A stretch of DNA of 53,209 nucleotides from Vulcanimicrobiota bacterium (GCA_023447635.1 JAEXNA010000011.1:1-53209), one strand, 5' to 3'; shown: positions 22,263 to 30,527, counted from the first letter of the stretch. Notes: generated from the sequence alone by a model not told the origin. Made by a program: numbers and translations.

Positions 22263-23117
22263 CTACTCCGAGGCTTCCGCTGGGATGACGCCGATACGCT
22301 GAAGCAGGCGTTCGGCGGGGGCCTGCCGGAACGCCTTGAGCGATTCGAAGCTCGGCGCCTTGGCCCATACCGCAAACACCACGGGCTTTTTCCCCTGGCG
22401 CTCGAGCCAGCCGACAAACCAACCTTCAAAAGGGCCGTCAAAGTCGCCCGAAGTCAGCGGACCTGCTCCGGTCTTCCCGTGCAGGATGTCCCCTCCGAAA
22501 CGCTTCACCTCGCTGACCTTGGAAAGCTGTTCCACGTTATGGGGGCTAACTTCCAGCTGGCCGATCAGGAGACGACGGAGGAAGGTCGCCTGCTCTCGCG
22601 GCGAGACCTTCAGGGCGCCGTCCAGCCAGAAGCTGTCGCTGCCCTCGGGGATATCGCTCTGTCCGTAGCCGAAGTGGCCCAGGTAGCCGCGATAGGCCGA
22701 TGTCCCAACACGCAGAGCAGTTTCCTGGTAATACCAGGCGGCCGACACCTGGAACGCTTTGCCCAGAGTCAGGTCCTGTTTCCAGTCCTCCGGCCAGTAG
22801 CTCTCAGCGGGACGCTTCGCCGGGTCGTAAGCGATCGGATGGTCCAGATCCGCAGCAACTCCGGTCTCTAACGCTATCAAGAGGTTCGGAATTTTAAAAG
22901 ACGAGAACGGGGTGTGGCGCTCTTCGGCCCGCTTGCCCTGGTAGGCGTAACGCTCGCCGGTCTCCAGGTCCTCGGCATAAAAGATCACGTCGCGTCCTTG
23001 TTTCCATTCGGCGTCCTCGGCGCGCATCAGCTCTTGCGGGTCCAGCACCCCCAGAGGGCCGGCCGAGACAGGGGAAAGCAGAGTTAGCAGAAGGGCATAG
23101 AGGAGCAGGTTTCGCAT
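22263..23117 (-). CDS. Class D (OXA-like) beta-lactamase homologue
   Basis: A 284-residue exported serine hydrolase with a signal peptide (residues 1-19). Class D motifs occur in order: S72-x-x-K75 (FSSFKIP), S125 in SAAWYYQ (usual SxV), YGQ at 151-153 (usual YGN), SDSFWLDGALKVSPREQ with the conserved Trp, K215-T216-G217, and the WFVGWLE strand. The catalytic Ser and Lys are present. The Val and Asn substitutions make this a divergent member that could be a beta-lactamase or a related penicillin-binding hydrolase. The frame opens at 23165, but ATG 23117 sits directly before the signal peptide. Confidence 0.88.
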   Translation of the reverse strand: MRNLLLYALLLTLLSPVSAGPLGVLDPQELMRAEDAEWKQGRDVIFYAEDLETGERYAYQGKRAEERHTPFSSFKIPNLLIALETGVAADLDHPIAYDPAKRPAESYWPEDWKQDLTLGKAFQVSAAWYYQETALRVGTSAYRGYLGHFGYGQSDIPEGSDSFWLDGALKVSPREQATFLRRLLIGQLEVSPHNVEQLSKVSEVKRFGGDILHGKTGAGPLTSGDFDGPFEGWFVGWLERQGKKPVVFAVWAKAPSFESLKAFRQAPAERLLQRIGVIPAEASE

Positions 23118-23163
23118 GGCCGGGCCGGTTCGCTCCGCACGCTCTCCCCGCCTTGTCCCTGAC

Positions 23164-23196
23164 AAAAAGCGCCCCCGCTTGAGGAAGCGGAGGCGC
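23164..23196 (-). terminator. Intrinsic terminator after the 163-residue secreted protein gene
   Basis: 12-nt arms at 23169-23180 and 23185-23196 pair with one mismatch around a GAGG loop. On the minus strand the stem is followed by TTTTT (23164-23168). It ends the 23222-23713 gene before the beta-lactamase-like gene. Confidence 0.88.
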
Positions 23197-23221
23197 GAGG
23201 GGTCGCTATGTCGACGAAATT

Positions 23222-23713
23222 CTACTGATCTTCGAAGATCACGTCGCCGTTCTCGAGCAGCTGCACGTCGGCGGTGTCCTGATAGATGATCGAGTCGGTG
23301 TGCGAAGCGTAGACTGCGGTCGACTCCATCGCCATTCCGGAAGCGTCTTCCATCACGGCCTTCAGCTCATAAGAGGGGGTGAACAGGGGGTTGTCCGACT
23401 GGTTGGGGTCGGCCAGGCCGAAGTAGTCGTAGCTCAGCAGCTTGCCGGCTTCGGTGCGCAAGTTGTGATTCCAGGACTTGATCTTGGTCCATTCCGTCTC
23501 GCCGGTCTCACGAGCGTAGAGGGAGACCATCATCTTGTTGGCGTCAGCGGACATTCCGTCGTTGAGAATGTTGACGCGGATGTTGGTGCCGTCCGGGGTG
23601 TGGGCGGGCGCCTGGTTCACGATGATTTCATCGACCTGGGGCAGCGCCTGGGCAGCTCCGGCGGTAAGAAACAGGGCGGCTCCGAGACAGGCGGCTTTCA
23701 TAGCTTTCTTCAT
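23222..23713 (-). CDS. Exported protein of unknown function, probable Ig-like fold
   Basis: A 163-residue protein with a clear signal peptide (MKKAMKAACLGAALFLTAGAAQA). The mature part is acidic, Asn/Asp/Met-rich and beta-patterned (TNIRVNILNDG, MVSLYARETGETEW, SYELKAVMEDASG), suggesting one Ig/CARDB-like domain. No family is recognised. ATG 23713 is chosen over an upstream in-frame ATG because GGAGG lies 8 nt before it and the signal peptide starts there. It has its own terminator and so is probably monocistronic. Confidence 0.82.
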   Translation of the reverse strand: MKKAMKAACLGAALFLTAGAAQALPQVDEIIVNQAPAHTPDGTNIRVNILNDGMSADANKMMVSLYARETGETEWTKIKSWNHNLRTEAGKLLSYDYFGLADPNQSDNPLFTPSYELKAVMEDASGMAMESTAVYASHTDSIIYQDTADVQLLENGDVIFEDQ

Positions 23714-23974
23714 GACTTTATCCTCCAAATATTTGTGTTCCGAGAACATCCGGTCCGTTGGGAATCCAGAGTTCCCGGTGTTCTTTCTGGGCCAATCATA
23801 AGAGGACGTGAAACCGTGGAACGCATACCACTGGCTGCGCTCGGGGCGTGGTCCGCCGTATACCAGGGAGAGGTATACGAAAAGGAGTTCGACAGGACCA
23901 ACGGCACGGCGTACTCAGCGCCAGGCTGGTCCAGGTTTGTAGGCCTGTGGCGGTTCGAGGCCGAAGCGGCCCCT

Positions 23975-24766
23975 ATGATGGACGCCATGGGCCCCGCCAA
24001 CTCCCGCCTTCTGGGGCGAACGTCCAGCGTGGGCCTCAGCAGGCAAGGCAACTTCGAAGAGGACGATTTCGACGACACCGGCTCATCGCACGAACGGGAT
24101 AGCTACCAGGAGACTCCTTATCGCAACGACGACCTGGACCCGGATGAGGAACACGCCGAAGGTCAGCGCCAGGAAGACGAACTGCTGACCCGACACCAGG
24201 TCTGGGACTGTTCCACGACTCGAGCCTGGCTGGCCAATCTGCTGGAGAGCCTGCTTCCGTTTCGCCGTCGGCTTGAGATCCCTTACGAGTTTGTCCCTCT
24301 CGATAGCCCGACGCCTTTTGCCTCGTCATGCTGTCACGGGGCCGTCTACTTCAGCCGCGGCCTTCTAGGAGCCCTCGACCAGGAGCAAGTGCGGTTTTTC
24401 GCCGCCCACGAAATGGCTCACACGGAACTGCGCCACTACGCTTCTCGCCAGAGGAGGTTGCAAGAGCTGAGACGAGGTTTTCCAGCGGCGCCCGGTAGCG
24501 CCGCTCGACAACGATTAGAAGCCGCTGCTGTCCTTGTCGTACGTCATCAGGAAGAGTTCGAGGCCGACCACCAGGCAGCACGATGGACGGGGAACCGCGT
24601 GGGAGGCGACGCGCTGACTCGCCTACATCAGAGCTGTCAAACTCTGGCCCCCGAGAGTTTGCGCCGACCGACCCACCCGCCGTTCGAACTTCGGCTGGAG
24701 CGGATGCGGCAGGGGTTGGAGCCGCCGGATCCCGTGAGCTATCTCTGGAGCCTGGTCGCTCCCTGA
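23975..24766 (+). CDS. M48-like zinc metallopeptidase
   Basis: A 263-residue protein with an acidic, low-complexity N-terminal region of about 75 residues and a C-terminal protease domain. AAHEMAHTELRH supplies the HExxH zinc motif, and HQEEFEADHQAARW gives the distal Glu ligand (ExxxD type) of the M48 family. No transmembrane segment is evident, unlike HtpX, so it is a soluble M48-type enzyme. The start is uncertain: the frame is open far upstream, GTG 23816 follows AGAGGA, but codon use becomes typical only from about 23975. It is divergent from the secreted protein gene at 23713. Confidence 0.8.
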   Translation: MMDAMGPANSRLLGRTSSVGLSRQGNFEEDDFDDTGSSHERDSYQETPYRNDDLDPDEEHAEGQRQEDELLTRHQVWDCSTTRAWLANLLESLLPFRRRLEIPYEFVPLDSPTPFASSCCHGAVYFSRGLLGALDQEQVRFFAAHEMAHTELRHYASRQRRLQELRRGFPAAPGSAARQRLEAAAVLVVRHQEEFEADHQAARWTGNRVGGDALTRLHQSCQTLAPESLRRPTHPPFELRLERMRQGLEPPDPVSYLWSLVAP

Positions 24767-24827
24767 GCACCGCTCTTAAGGGAGCGTCAGGCTTCTCGAT
24801 GCAGCGGAGCGTGGTGGAGGGGAAGCC

Positions 24828-25397
24828 TTAAGCGGCAACCAGCAGGCGACGAGCCTTGACGCGAGCCCGGGACAGCGCGTTCTCGACAGCGCGCTGGTTG
24901 ACGCCAACTTCCTGGGCCACCTCGGCTAGCGGAGCGCCGGTCATCACCGCTTCCAGCACGGTCCATTCGGCTTCCGAGAGCGCTTCCCGCAGAGAAGCCA
25001 GCATCTCGTCGCAGCCGGACTGCTGCTCGAACAGCAGGTCGGGGCGGTATTCATCGCTAGGGGCAAAAAGCAGGCATTCGAGGCTGTCGGTGTGGTTATC
25101 GCCGTCGCGTTTGGCGCGGGTTGCGTGGCGGACGCAGGCCACCACGGCGTTGCGCATATTCATCCGGGCGTAGTCGTGAAAGTCGGCGCCACGCTCGTTC
25201 TGAAAGCCCAGAAGGGCGGCGGCGAAACCGGCCAGCGCTTCCTGGTAGAGGTCTTCATGGTCCCAGCCGGCGACAAAAAAGCGTCGGGCCAGGCTCTTGG
25301 CGTAGGGACGCACGGGGGCGAACAGCGCTTCGAAGGCGCGGCTGTCGCCCGTGCGGGCCAGCAGCAGGTCTTCTGTTCTAAAGTTCACCGTGTCCAT
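24828..25397 (-). CDS. Sigma-70 family RNA polymerase sigma factor
   Basis: A 189-residue alternative sigma factor. Region 2 contains DLYQEALAGFAAALLGFQNERGADFHDYARMNMRNAV, resembling the SigH-type group. Region 4 has the helix-turn-helix TVLEAVMTGAPLAEVAQEVGVNQRAVENALSRARVKARRLL. Regions 1 and 3 are missing or short, as in SigH/ECF-like factors. No anti-sigma factor gene lies beside it, so control is unclear. GGAGG is 9 nt before the ATG. Confidence 0.92.
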   Translation of the reverse strand: MDTVNFRTEDLLLARTGDSRAFEALFAPVRPYAKSLARRFFVAGWDHEDLYQEALAGFAAALLGFQNERGADFHDYARMNMRNAVVACVRHATRAKRDGDNHTDSLECLLFAPSDEYRPDLLFEQQSGCDEMLASLREALSEAEWTVLEAVMTGAPLAEVAQEVGVNQRAVENALSRARVKARRLLVAA

Positions 25398-25504
25398 CGT
25401 GAGTCGCCTCCGTCCAAGCTTTCTAGGCTTAGATTAGCGAAACACCAGTGGCGGAACGGAGGACGGAATCCCCCTTTTCTAAGGCGGGTCTACCCTATTG
25501 ATCC

Positions 25505-25530
25505 CTGGGGGTTTTCCCCCGGATATTTTT
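25505..25530 (+). terminator. Hairpin plus T-run on the plus strand with no plus-strand gene before it
   Basis: GGGGG (25507-25511) and CCCCC (25516-25520) flank a TTTT loop, followed by ATATTTTT. This has the form of a plus-strand intrinsic terminator, although both neighbouring genes are on the minus strand. It may stop antisense transcription or end a small RNA from 25398-25500, or it may act only as a weak minus-strand hairpin after the 25534 gene. Confidence 0.5.
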
Positions 25531-25533
25531 GTC

Positions 25534-26211
25534 TCAGGCCGAGGCGAGAGCCTGCCGCACGGAATTCAGCAGTTGGGCTAGAGTGTACGGCTTGCGGAGC
25601 AGCGTAACCCCTTCCCCGTCCAGGAACTCTGCGGGTGTTCCGCGAGCTGCGTAGCCCGAGGTGAAAATGATCGGAATGGTCAATTCGGACCGACGCAAGA
25701 AGTCGAAGATCGCCTCGCCCCCCGCCACGGGCATGACGACATCGGCCAGCACCAGGTCGACAGCCTCGCCCGAGTGCTGAAGGATATCGATGGCGGTCTG
25801 GCCGTTGGCGGCTACCAGGACACGATAGCCAGCGTCGCTGAGCACCCGTCGGCAGATATCGCGAATGCTGTCCTCATCTTCGGCGACCAGGATCCTGGCC
25901 CCGCTTGGTTCGGCGCTCGGGCGGGCTTCCGACGACGAAGCAACCGCCATCCAGGTAAGCCAGATATCCTCTCCGGCCTGGGCCCGGGCCAGACGCACCA
26001 GGCCGCCAGGCAGCTCGACTTCCGCCCCATCGAGGTCGAGCGAAGCTCCCGCCGGTAGCAGACTGAGAAACCGCGTTCCCGTTAGCTCGGGACGGTGCAG
26101 CTCGCGTTGGGCGCAAGCGTTGGCTTCGACAATGACACCGTCACGGTCGAGCCGCAGAAGGGGGAACGGTATCCCCGCCCAGTCCGTTTCCATGAGGGAG
26201 TATTCCCTCAC
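25534..26211 (-). CDS. Response regulator with N-terminal PAS-like region and C-terminal REC domain
   Basis: A 225-residue protein with inverted domain order. Residues 12-95 resemble a degenerate PAS domain (PLLRLDRDGVIVEANACAQREL). A linker follows, then a REC domain at about 105-225 with acidic pair E111-D112, phosphoacceptor D157 (VLADVVMP), T184 and K207 (RKPY). There is no output domain, as in hybrid-kinase fragments or stand-alone receivers. Either GTG 26211 or ATG 26193 could start translation; both lie in the arms of a 32-bp inverted repeat. No histidine kinase is adjacent. Confidence 0.85.
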   Translation of the reverse strand: MREYSLMETDWAGIPFPLLRLDRDGVIVEANACAQRELHRPELTGTRFLSLLPAGASLDLDGAEVELPGGLVRLARAQAGEDIWLTWMAVASSSEARPSAEPSGARILVAEDEDSIRDICRRVLSDAGYRVLVAANGQTAIDILQHSGEAVDLVLADVVMPVAGGEAIFDFLRRSELTIPIIFTSGYAARGTPAEFLDGEGVTLLRKPYTLAQLLNSVRQALASA

Positions 26212-26217
26212 GGAAAC
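26186..26217. promoter_or_regulatory. 32-bp inverted repeat over the start codons of the PAS-REC gene
   Basis: On the minus strand the 14-nt arms GTTTCCGTGAGGGA and TCCCTCATGGAAAC pair at 13 positions plus one wobble around a 4-nt loop. One candidate start codon (GTG) lies in the first arm and the other (ATG) in the second. As RNA it would form a stable hairpin hiding both; as DNA it could be a dimer operator. Confidence 0.65.
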
Positions 26218-26258
26218 GGTGGTTTCCTACCAGGATATCTTTTTGCTACCGCGGGAGG

Positions 26259-26933
26259 CTACTTGGCGGCCTTGTCCTGGCGCAGGCGGTCGGCGAAGAC
26301 TTTACGGAACTTCTCGACTTTGGGGGTGATGACCATGGCGCAGTAGCCCTGGTTGGGGTTCTGCGAATAGTAGTTCTGGTGATAGTCCTCGGCCGGGTAC
26401 CATTCGCTGGCCGCCGTCACCTCGGTGACGATGGGACGAGAGTAGACTTCCTCTTTGGTCAGCGCCGCGATGATCGCCTCGGCGGCCGCCTTCTGCTCGG
26501 GCGTGTGATAGAAGATTCCGCTACGATACTGAGTACCCACGTCGTTCCCCTGGCGGTTCAAAGTGGTGGGGTCGTGGGTCTTGAAGTGCACCTCGAGCAG
26601 CTCTTCGAAGCTAACCTCGTCAGGATTGTAGAGGATCTGGGTGGCCTCGGCGTGACCGGTTTCTCCGCTACACACCTGCTCATAGGTCGGATTCTTCACC
26701 GACCCTCCAATATATCCCGAGGTCACCTTGTAGACCCCTTTGAGTTCCTGGAACACCGCCTCGGTGCACCAGAAGCAGCCGCCGGCGAACGTGGCGGTCT
26801 GCAGATTCTTGACGTTTTCCATCTCTTCAGGCTTCCTTTCAGGCAGACCTGGGGTGCCGCGGTCTCCGGCCCAGGCGATGCCTAACACGATTAATAGGGT
26901 CGCGACGACCAGGGGGACAAAACTCTTCTTCAT
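26259..26933 (-). CDS. msrA: Exported peptide-methionine (S)-S-oxide reductase
   Basis: A 224-residue MsrA that reduces the S epimer of methionine sulfoxide in proteins. An N-terminal hydrophobic signal (VPLVVATLLIVLGIAWA) indicates export or membrane anchoring, so it should protect envelope proteins. The active site FAGGCFWCTEAVF gives C53 and C56, GYIGG and GHAEATQILYNP are conserved, and the C-terminal NQGYCAMVITPK supplies a resolving cysteine. GGAG precedes the ATG by 7 nt. It starts divergently from the rsmC-like gene. Confidence 0.95.
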   Translation of the reverse strand: MKKSFVPLVVATLLIVLGIAWAGDRGTPGLPERKPEEMENVKNLQTATFAGGCFWCTEAVFQELKGVYKVTSGYIGGSVKNPTYEQVCSGETGHAEATQILYNPDEVSFEELLEVHFKTHDPTTLNRQGNDVGTQYRSGIFYHTPEQKAAAEAIIAALTKEEVYSRPIVTEVTAASEWYPAEDYHQNYYSQNPNQGYCAMVITPKVEKFRKVFADRLRQDKAAK

Positions 26934-27030
26934 CGCTCGTCTCCTGTCTCCAGCATACTGTCTCCAAGTATCGAGCGCTTCAACCGGCTACCTGAAGGAT
27001 CAGTTCCTGGGGCGCTCTAAAGCCCACCGC

Positions 27031-28029
27031 GTGACCTCTCACCTTTCTCAGATCGACCCTGCCATCGCCCGCACTCATGAACTGGTCGAAAAACTCCAGC
27101 GTCCCGAACAAGAGGCTCTGTGGCTCAACCCACCCGCCCTGCTAAGCTCGACCGGAGCCCCAACCTCGCGCGTCTGGCAGCCGCACTATAGCGGCTACAG
27201 CGGCCTGGCACGGCGTGGCTGGAAGGCTCTCGAGCCAACCTCCGAGCAGCGCTGGGGGCGCGTGGTGCTGTACGCCAGCAAACATAAAGAGGAAAACTGG
27301 GCCCTGCTCGACGCCGCTAACGACCTGTTAAGGCCGGACGGCTCTTTGCTTTTTGCGGTGCCCAACGACTACGGCTCGAAGTCCTACGAAGCCGGGCTCA
27401 AAGAGCGCGGCCGCCTGGTCGACTACGACAGCGCCCGCAAGTCCCGGGTCTATCGGCTACGTCAGCAGCCCGCAACGGCGGTCCCTCTCGAGCAGCCCCA
27501 ACGTAATTCGGCGGGCTTCTGGAGCTGCCCGGGCTTGTTTTCCTGGAACGCCGTCGATCGCGGATCCGCGTTGCTGGCCGAAGCGCTGGAAGGCCAGGCG
27601 CTCAGCGGACCGGTGGCCGATCTGGGAGCGGGTTGGGGCTACCTTTCCAGCACCCTCGACCCCAAGCTCGAACTGCATCTTTTCGAAACGGACCGACGCG
27701 GGCTCGACTGCGCCGCGCTCAATCTGGAAGGCCGTCGCGCCGCCTATCACTGGTGCGACCTGACCGACACCGAACGCTGGCCCGAGGGCGCCCCCACCAG
27801 CGTCGGCACCGTAGTCACCAACCCGCCCTTCCACGCGGGGAAAAAGGAAGAGACAGCGCTGGGCCAACTTTTTGCCAGACTAGCTCATCGCTTGCTGGGC
27901 AAAGGCGGCGCGCTCTGGCTGGTGGGGAACACTCACCTGGCCTACCCGCGCCTACTGGCTACACTCTACCGCTCGGTGGAAGTGAGAGCGCAGCGGGACG
28001 GATTCACCGTGGTGAAGGCGGTCAAATGA
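27031..28029 (+). CDS. RsmC/RlmG-like rRNA (guanine-N2)-methyltransferase
   Basis: A 332-residue protein with two tandem Rossmann domains, the arrangement of RsmC and RlmG. The N-terminal half is a degenerate methyltransferase domain (VVLYASKHKEENWALLDAA). The catalytic C-terminal domain has VADLGAGWGYLSSTL for SAM binding and VVTNPPFHAG (NPPF motif) for exocyclic guanine N2 methylation. The GTG at 27031 is chosen; the frame is open upstream into the divergent msrA. Overlap with the following 16S pseudouridine synthase gene suggests a 16S rRNA target (RsmC, G1207). Confidence 0.85.
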   Translation: MTSHLSQIDPAIARTHELVEKLQRPEQEALWLNPPALLSSTGAPTSRVWQPHYSGYSGLARRGWKALEPTSEQRWGRVVLYASKHKEENWALLDAANDLLRPDGSLLFAVPNDYGSKSYEAGLKERGRLVDYDSARKSRVYRLRQQPATAVPLEQPQRNSAGFWSCPGLFSWNAVDRGSALLAEALEGQALSGPVADLGAGWGYLSSTLDPKLELHLFETDRRGLDCAALNLEGRRAAYHWCDLTDTERWPEGAPTSVGTVVTNPPFHAGKKEETALGQLFARLAHRLLGKGGALWLVGNTHLAYPRLLATLYRSVEVRAQRDGFTVVKAVK

Positions 28030-28745
28030 TTCGATTGGACAAACTGCTCTCCAACCTGGGCTACGGAAGTCGCAAGGAGATCACGGGCTGGGCCAGAGCG
28101 GGCCGGGTCACCGACCTGGCTGGTCAGCCGCTGCGCCGCGCCGCCGACAAAGTCGACCCGGCTCTGGTCCGCTTTGACGGCCAGAGCCTGGACCCACTGG
28201 AGTTGATGCTCATCCTGAACAAGCCGTCGGGCTATACCTGCAGCCATCGCGACAAGCCGCCTCTGGTCTACGAAATTTTGCCGCCTCGCTACGCCTTCCG
28301 CGAACCGACGCTATCCTGCGTGGGGCGCCTGGACAAGGACACGACCGGGGCCCTGCTGCTGACCGACCATGGCCAGTTCTTGCACCGCCTGACCTCTCCC
28401 AACTGGAAGCTCCCAAAGGTCTACCAGGTCGACACCTCGGGTCCGGTCACCGAAGCGCAGGTCGCCCGCCTGGCCGAAGGCGGCTGGCTTTTGCCGGGAG
28501 ACGATAAGCCGCTGGCGCCGGCGGAATGCCGCCAGACGGGCGAGAGAACTCTGGAACTCACCTTGATCGAGGGGCGCTACCATCAGGTCAAACGCATGCT
28601 CGAAGAGGTGGGGAACCCGTTGCTGCGTCTTCACCGGCAGAGCTTTGCCGGACTGACGGTCGAGGGGCTGGAGCCCGGCGAGTGGCGGCCGCTGACGGAG
28701 GAAGAGCGAGCTCACCTGATGGCCCTCTGTGACCTGGAACGGTAG
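28026..28745 (+). CDS. rsuA: RsuA-family 16S rRNA pseudouridine synthase
   Basis: A 239-residue enzyme that isomerises a uridine (U516 in E. coli 16S rRNA) to pseudouridine. It has an N-terminal S4 domain (MIRLDKLLSNLGYGSRKEI) and a catalytic domain with GRLDKDTTGALLLTDHG, which holds the invariant Asp, and the C-terminal RTLELTLIEGRYHQVKRML. Length and motif order match RsuA/RluE rather than RluA. The ATG overlaps the rsmC-like stop as ATGA, so two 16S modification enzymes are translationally coupled. Confidence 0.93.
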   Translation: MIRLDKLLSNLGYGSRKEITGWARAGRVTDLAGQPLRRAADKVDPALVRFDGQSLDPLELMLILNKPSGYTCSHRDKPPLVYEILPPRYAFREPTLSCVGRLDKDTTGALLLTDHGQFLHRLTSPNWKLPKVYQVDTSGPVTEAQVARLAEGGWLLPGDDKPLAPAECRQTGERTLELTLIEGRYHQVKRMLEEVGNPLLRLHRQSFAGLTVEGLEPGEWRPLTEEERAHLMALCDLER

Positions 28746-28976
28746 CCAGCGACCAGCCTGAGAAATTTCTTTTCTCAAACAGAACCTGCCTGGGAAGGTC
28801 CGGTTAGAGGGGGCGAGCCGGAGGTTGCCCCTCCCTCCCCATTAACAGCCTCCGGCTCGAGCCCTCTCCCCGAGGGCTCCTCTTTTTTTGTCCCCAAGTC
28901 GTCCGTCCAAGGGAAGATTCCGGATCGCTTCGGCGACGGCTGGGAGAATGACCGGTTTGCACGAACAGCCCGGGAG
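28746..28976 (+). other. Structured intergenic region ending in a strong terminator
   Basis: Three inverted repeats follow rsuA: TGAGAAA...TTTCTCA-like near 28759-28778; GAGCCGGAGG (28815-28824) with CCTCCGGCTC (28849-28858); and GAGCCCTC (28859-28866) with GAGGGCTC (28872-28879) leading to TTTTTTT (28883-28889). The last is an intrinsic terminator. The abutting GGCTCGAGCC allows alternative pairing between the last two stems, as in attenuators. No open frame of note is present, and bases 28890-28976 show nothing further. Confidence 0.6.
28859..28889 (+). terminator. Intrinsic terminator upstream of the MoxR/VWA operon
   Basis: Perfect 8-bp arms GAGCCCTC and GAGGGCTC around a 5-nt loop, followed after CTC by seven T. 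It terminates the rsmC-rsuA unit. Confidence 0.9.
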
Positions 28977-30527
28977 ATGAGTCTCTCTTCTCCCGAGAAA
29001 CGGATCCTGACCCGCCTGTTCAGCGCCCAGCGCCGCCTGCGCTACGTGCGCGCGTTGGCTCAGGCGCTACGCTGGTTCAGTCTGGGCTCGTTGAGCGCCT
29101 CGCTGGCCCTCTTGCTGCTCTGGAACTGGGACCGTCTGCCCGGCCCCTGGCAATGGCTGGCCACGGCTGGCCGACCGGCCGAGCTGCTCTGGCTTCCCCC
29201 GCTTTTCGCTCTCGGAGGGTTTGCCACGCGCTGGCTGATCACGCCCGCCGTGCGCGAGACGGCCTTCGCCGTCGACCGCCTGCGCGACGGCCAGGAACGC
29301 CTGCTGACCGCCGTAGATTGGATTCTCAGCGAGAAGCCACGGACCCCAGTCAGCGAAAGGGTGCTGGCCCGGGCGGCCGCCGAACTCGACGACGAAAGCC
29401 GTCTGCGCCAGGACCTGCGGCGCCTCGAAGGGGTCCCGCGACGTCTCTATGGACATCTGCTCTCTTGTTTGATCCCGTTGACGCTTCTCTGCATGCTGCC
29501 CCCTCACGTCGGGCTTCCCGACAGCGCCGCCGTCTGGCTGGGAACTGGTCAGGTCGACCGCCTGACCGAGGAGCTGCTCGAAGAGCTAGAGCAATCTCGA
29601 GGTCTGGAAAAGCCGGAAGAGAAGCTGCGAGAGCTTCTCCATAAGCTGGAACAGAACCAGAGCGGACAGCTTCAGGCCGAGCAGCTCGAACGAACCCAGC
29701 GCGAACTCCAGCGCACGGCCGACCAGCTGGAACGGATGGCTCGTAGTCAGGAGTCGGCTCGTCAGCTCCTGGAGACGTTGGCGCAGCGATCCCGCCAGGG
29801 CCAGGCCTTGAGTGAACAGGATCGCAAGGCGCTTGAGGAGCTGAAACAGTCGATGCAGGAGAAGGGGCAAAAGGAAGCCCTGGAGCAAGCCGAACAGGCC
29901 TGGGGCGATGGCCAGGCAGAGCAAGCCGCCGAGGCGCTAGAAGAGCTGCAAAGGGAGTCCGGACAGGCCGCCCGAGAGCTTCAGGAGCTAGCCCGGGAAG
30001 GCCAGGAGTCGGGCGCTCCCCCGCCCGGCGGCCAGGAGTTTCAGGAAGGCCAGGGCGATCAGCATTCCCCTGGTAAGCCTAGCGAGGGGCAACAAGGTCA
30101 AGGGCAGCCGTCTGTGGGGCAGCCCGGAGGTCCCTCTCCCGGCCAGGACGGCACCCCCATTCCAGGAGACTTCGGCCAGGGCAGCACGGAGAAGGACGAA
30201 GGTGGCACCAACGCAGCCGGAAACCAGAGCGGCCGGCAGTCCGCTCGGACCTCGGACAAAGAGGAGGAGTTCAAGAATCTGCATCCTCCTGTTCGGGTGG
30301 AAACCGAAACCAGCCAGACTCGGGTGTCCGGCGCTCGCGGAGAGGACGGTCCCCGCTATCGCACTGAGAAGGAGGGCCGGGGCGCCGTGACCTCCCCAGC
30401 CGAGGCGGAGTCCGGCGGGGGGCTGTTGCGTTATCAGCAGAACGCCGAGAACGCCCTGTTACGAGAAGAGATCCCCGCCGACTACAGAGACGAGGTGCGC
30501 CAGTATTTTGAAGCTCTGGACCGCTAG
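28977..30527 (+). CDS. Membrane protein with long Gln/Glu-rich coiled coil, first gene of MoxR/VWA cluster
   Basis: A 516-residue protein. It has hydrophobic segments at about residues 33-50, 68-88 and 158-178, then a long coiled coil (about 190-345) rich in Gln, Glu, Leu and Arg, a Gly/Gln/Pro/Ser-rich disordered stretch (345-430) and a short conserved-looking end (LRYQQNAENALLREEIPADYRDEVRQYFEALDR). Similar large coiled-coil membrane proteins accompany MoxR and DUF58 genes in several phyla; their role is unknown. A GGGAG abuts the ATG. It is separated from the MoxR gene by 96 bp containing small inverted repeats, so it may be partly independently expressed. Confidence 0.85.
   Translation: MSLSSPEKRILTRLFSAQRRLRYVRALAQALRWFSLGSLSASLALLLLWNWDRLPGPWQWLATAGRPAELLWLPPLFALGGFATRWLITPAVRETAFAVDRLRDGQERLLTAVDWILSEKPRTPVSERVLARAAAELDDESRLRQDLRRLEGVPRRLYGHLLSCLIPLTLLCMLPPHVGLPDSAAVWLGTGQVDRLTEELLEELEQSRGLEKPEEKLRELLHKLEQNQSGQLQAEQLERTQRELQRTADQLERMARSQESARQLLETLAQRSRQGQALSEQDRKALEELKQSMQEKGQKEALEQAEQAWGDGQAEQAAEALEELQRESGQAARELQELAREGQESGAPPPGGQEFQEGQGDQHSPGKPSEGQQGQGQPSVGQPGGPSPGQDGTPIPGDFGQGSTEKDEGGTNAAGNQSGRQSARTSDKEEEFKNLHPPVRVETETSQTRVSGARGEDGPRYRTEKEGRGAVTSPAEAESGGGLLRYQQNAENALLREEIPADYRDEVRQYFEALDR

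Noticed and set aside
28746..28890. 4.5S SRP RNA or 6S RNA
   Set aside because: The conserved SRP domain IV loop and the 6S open bubble were looked for and not found.
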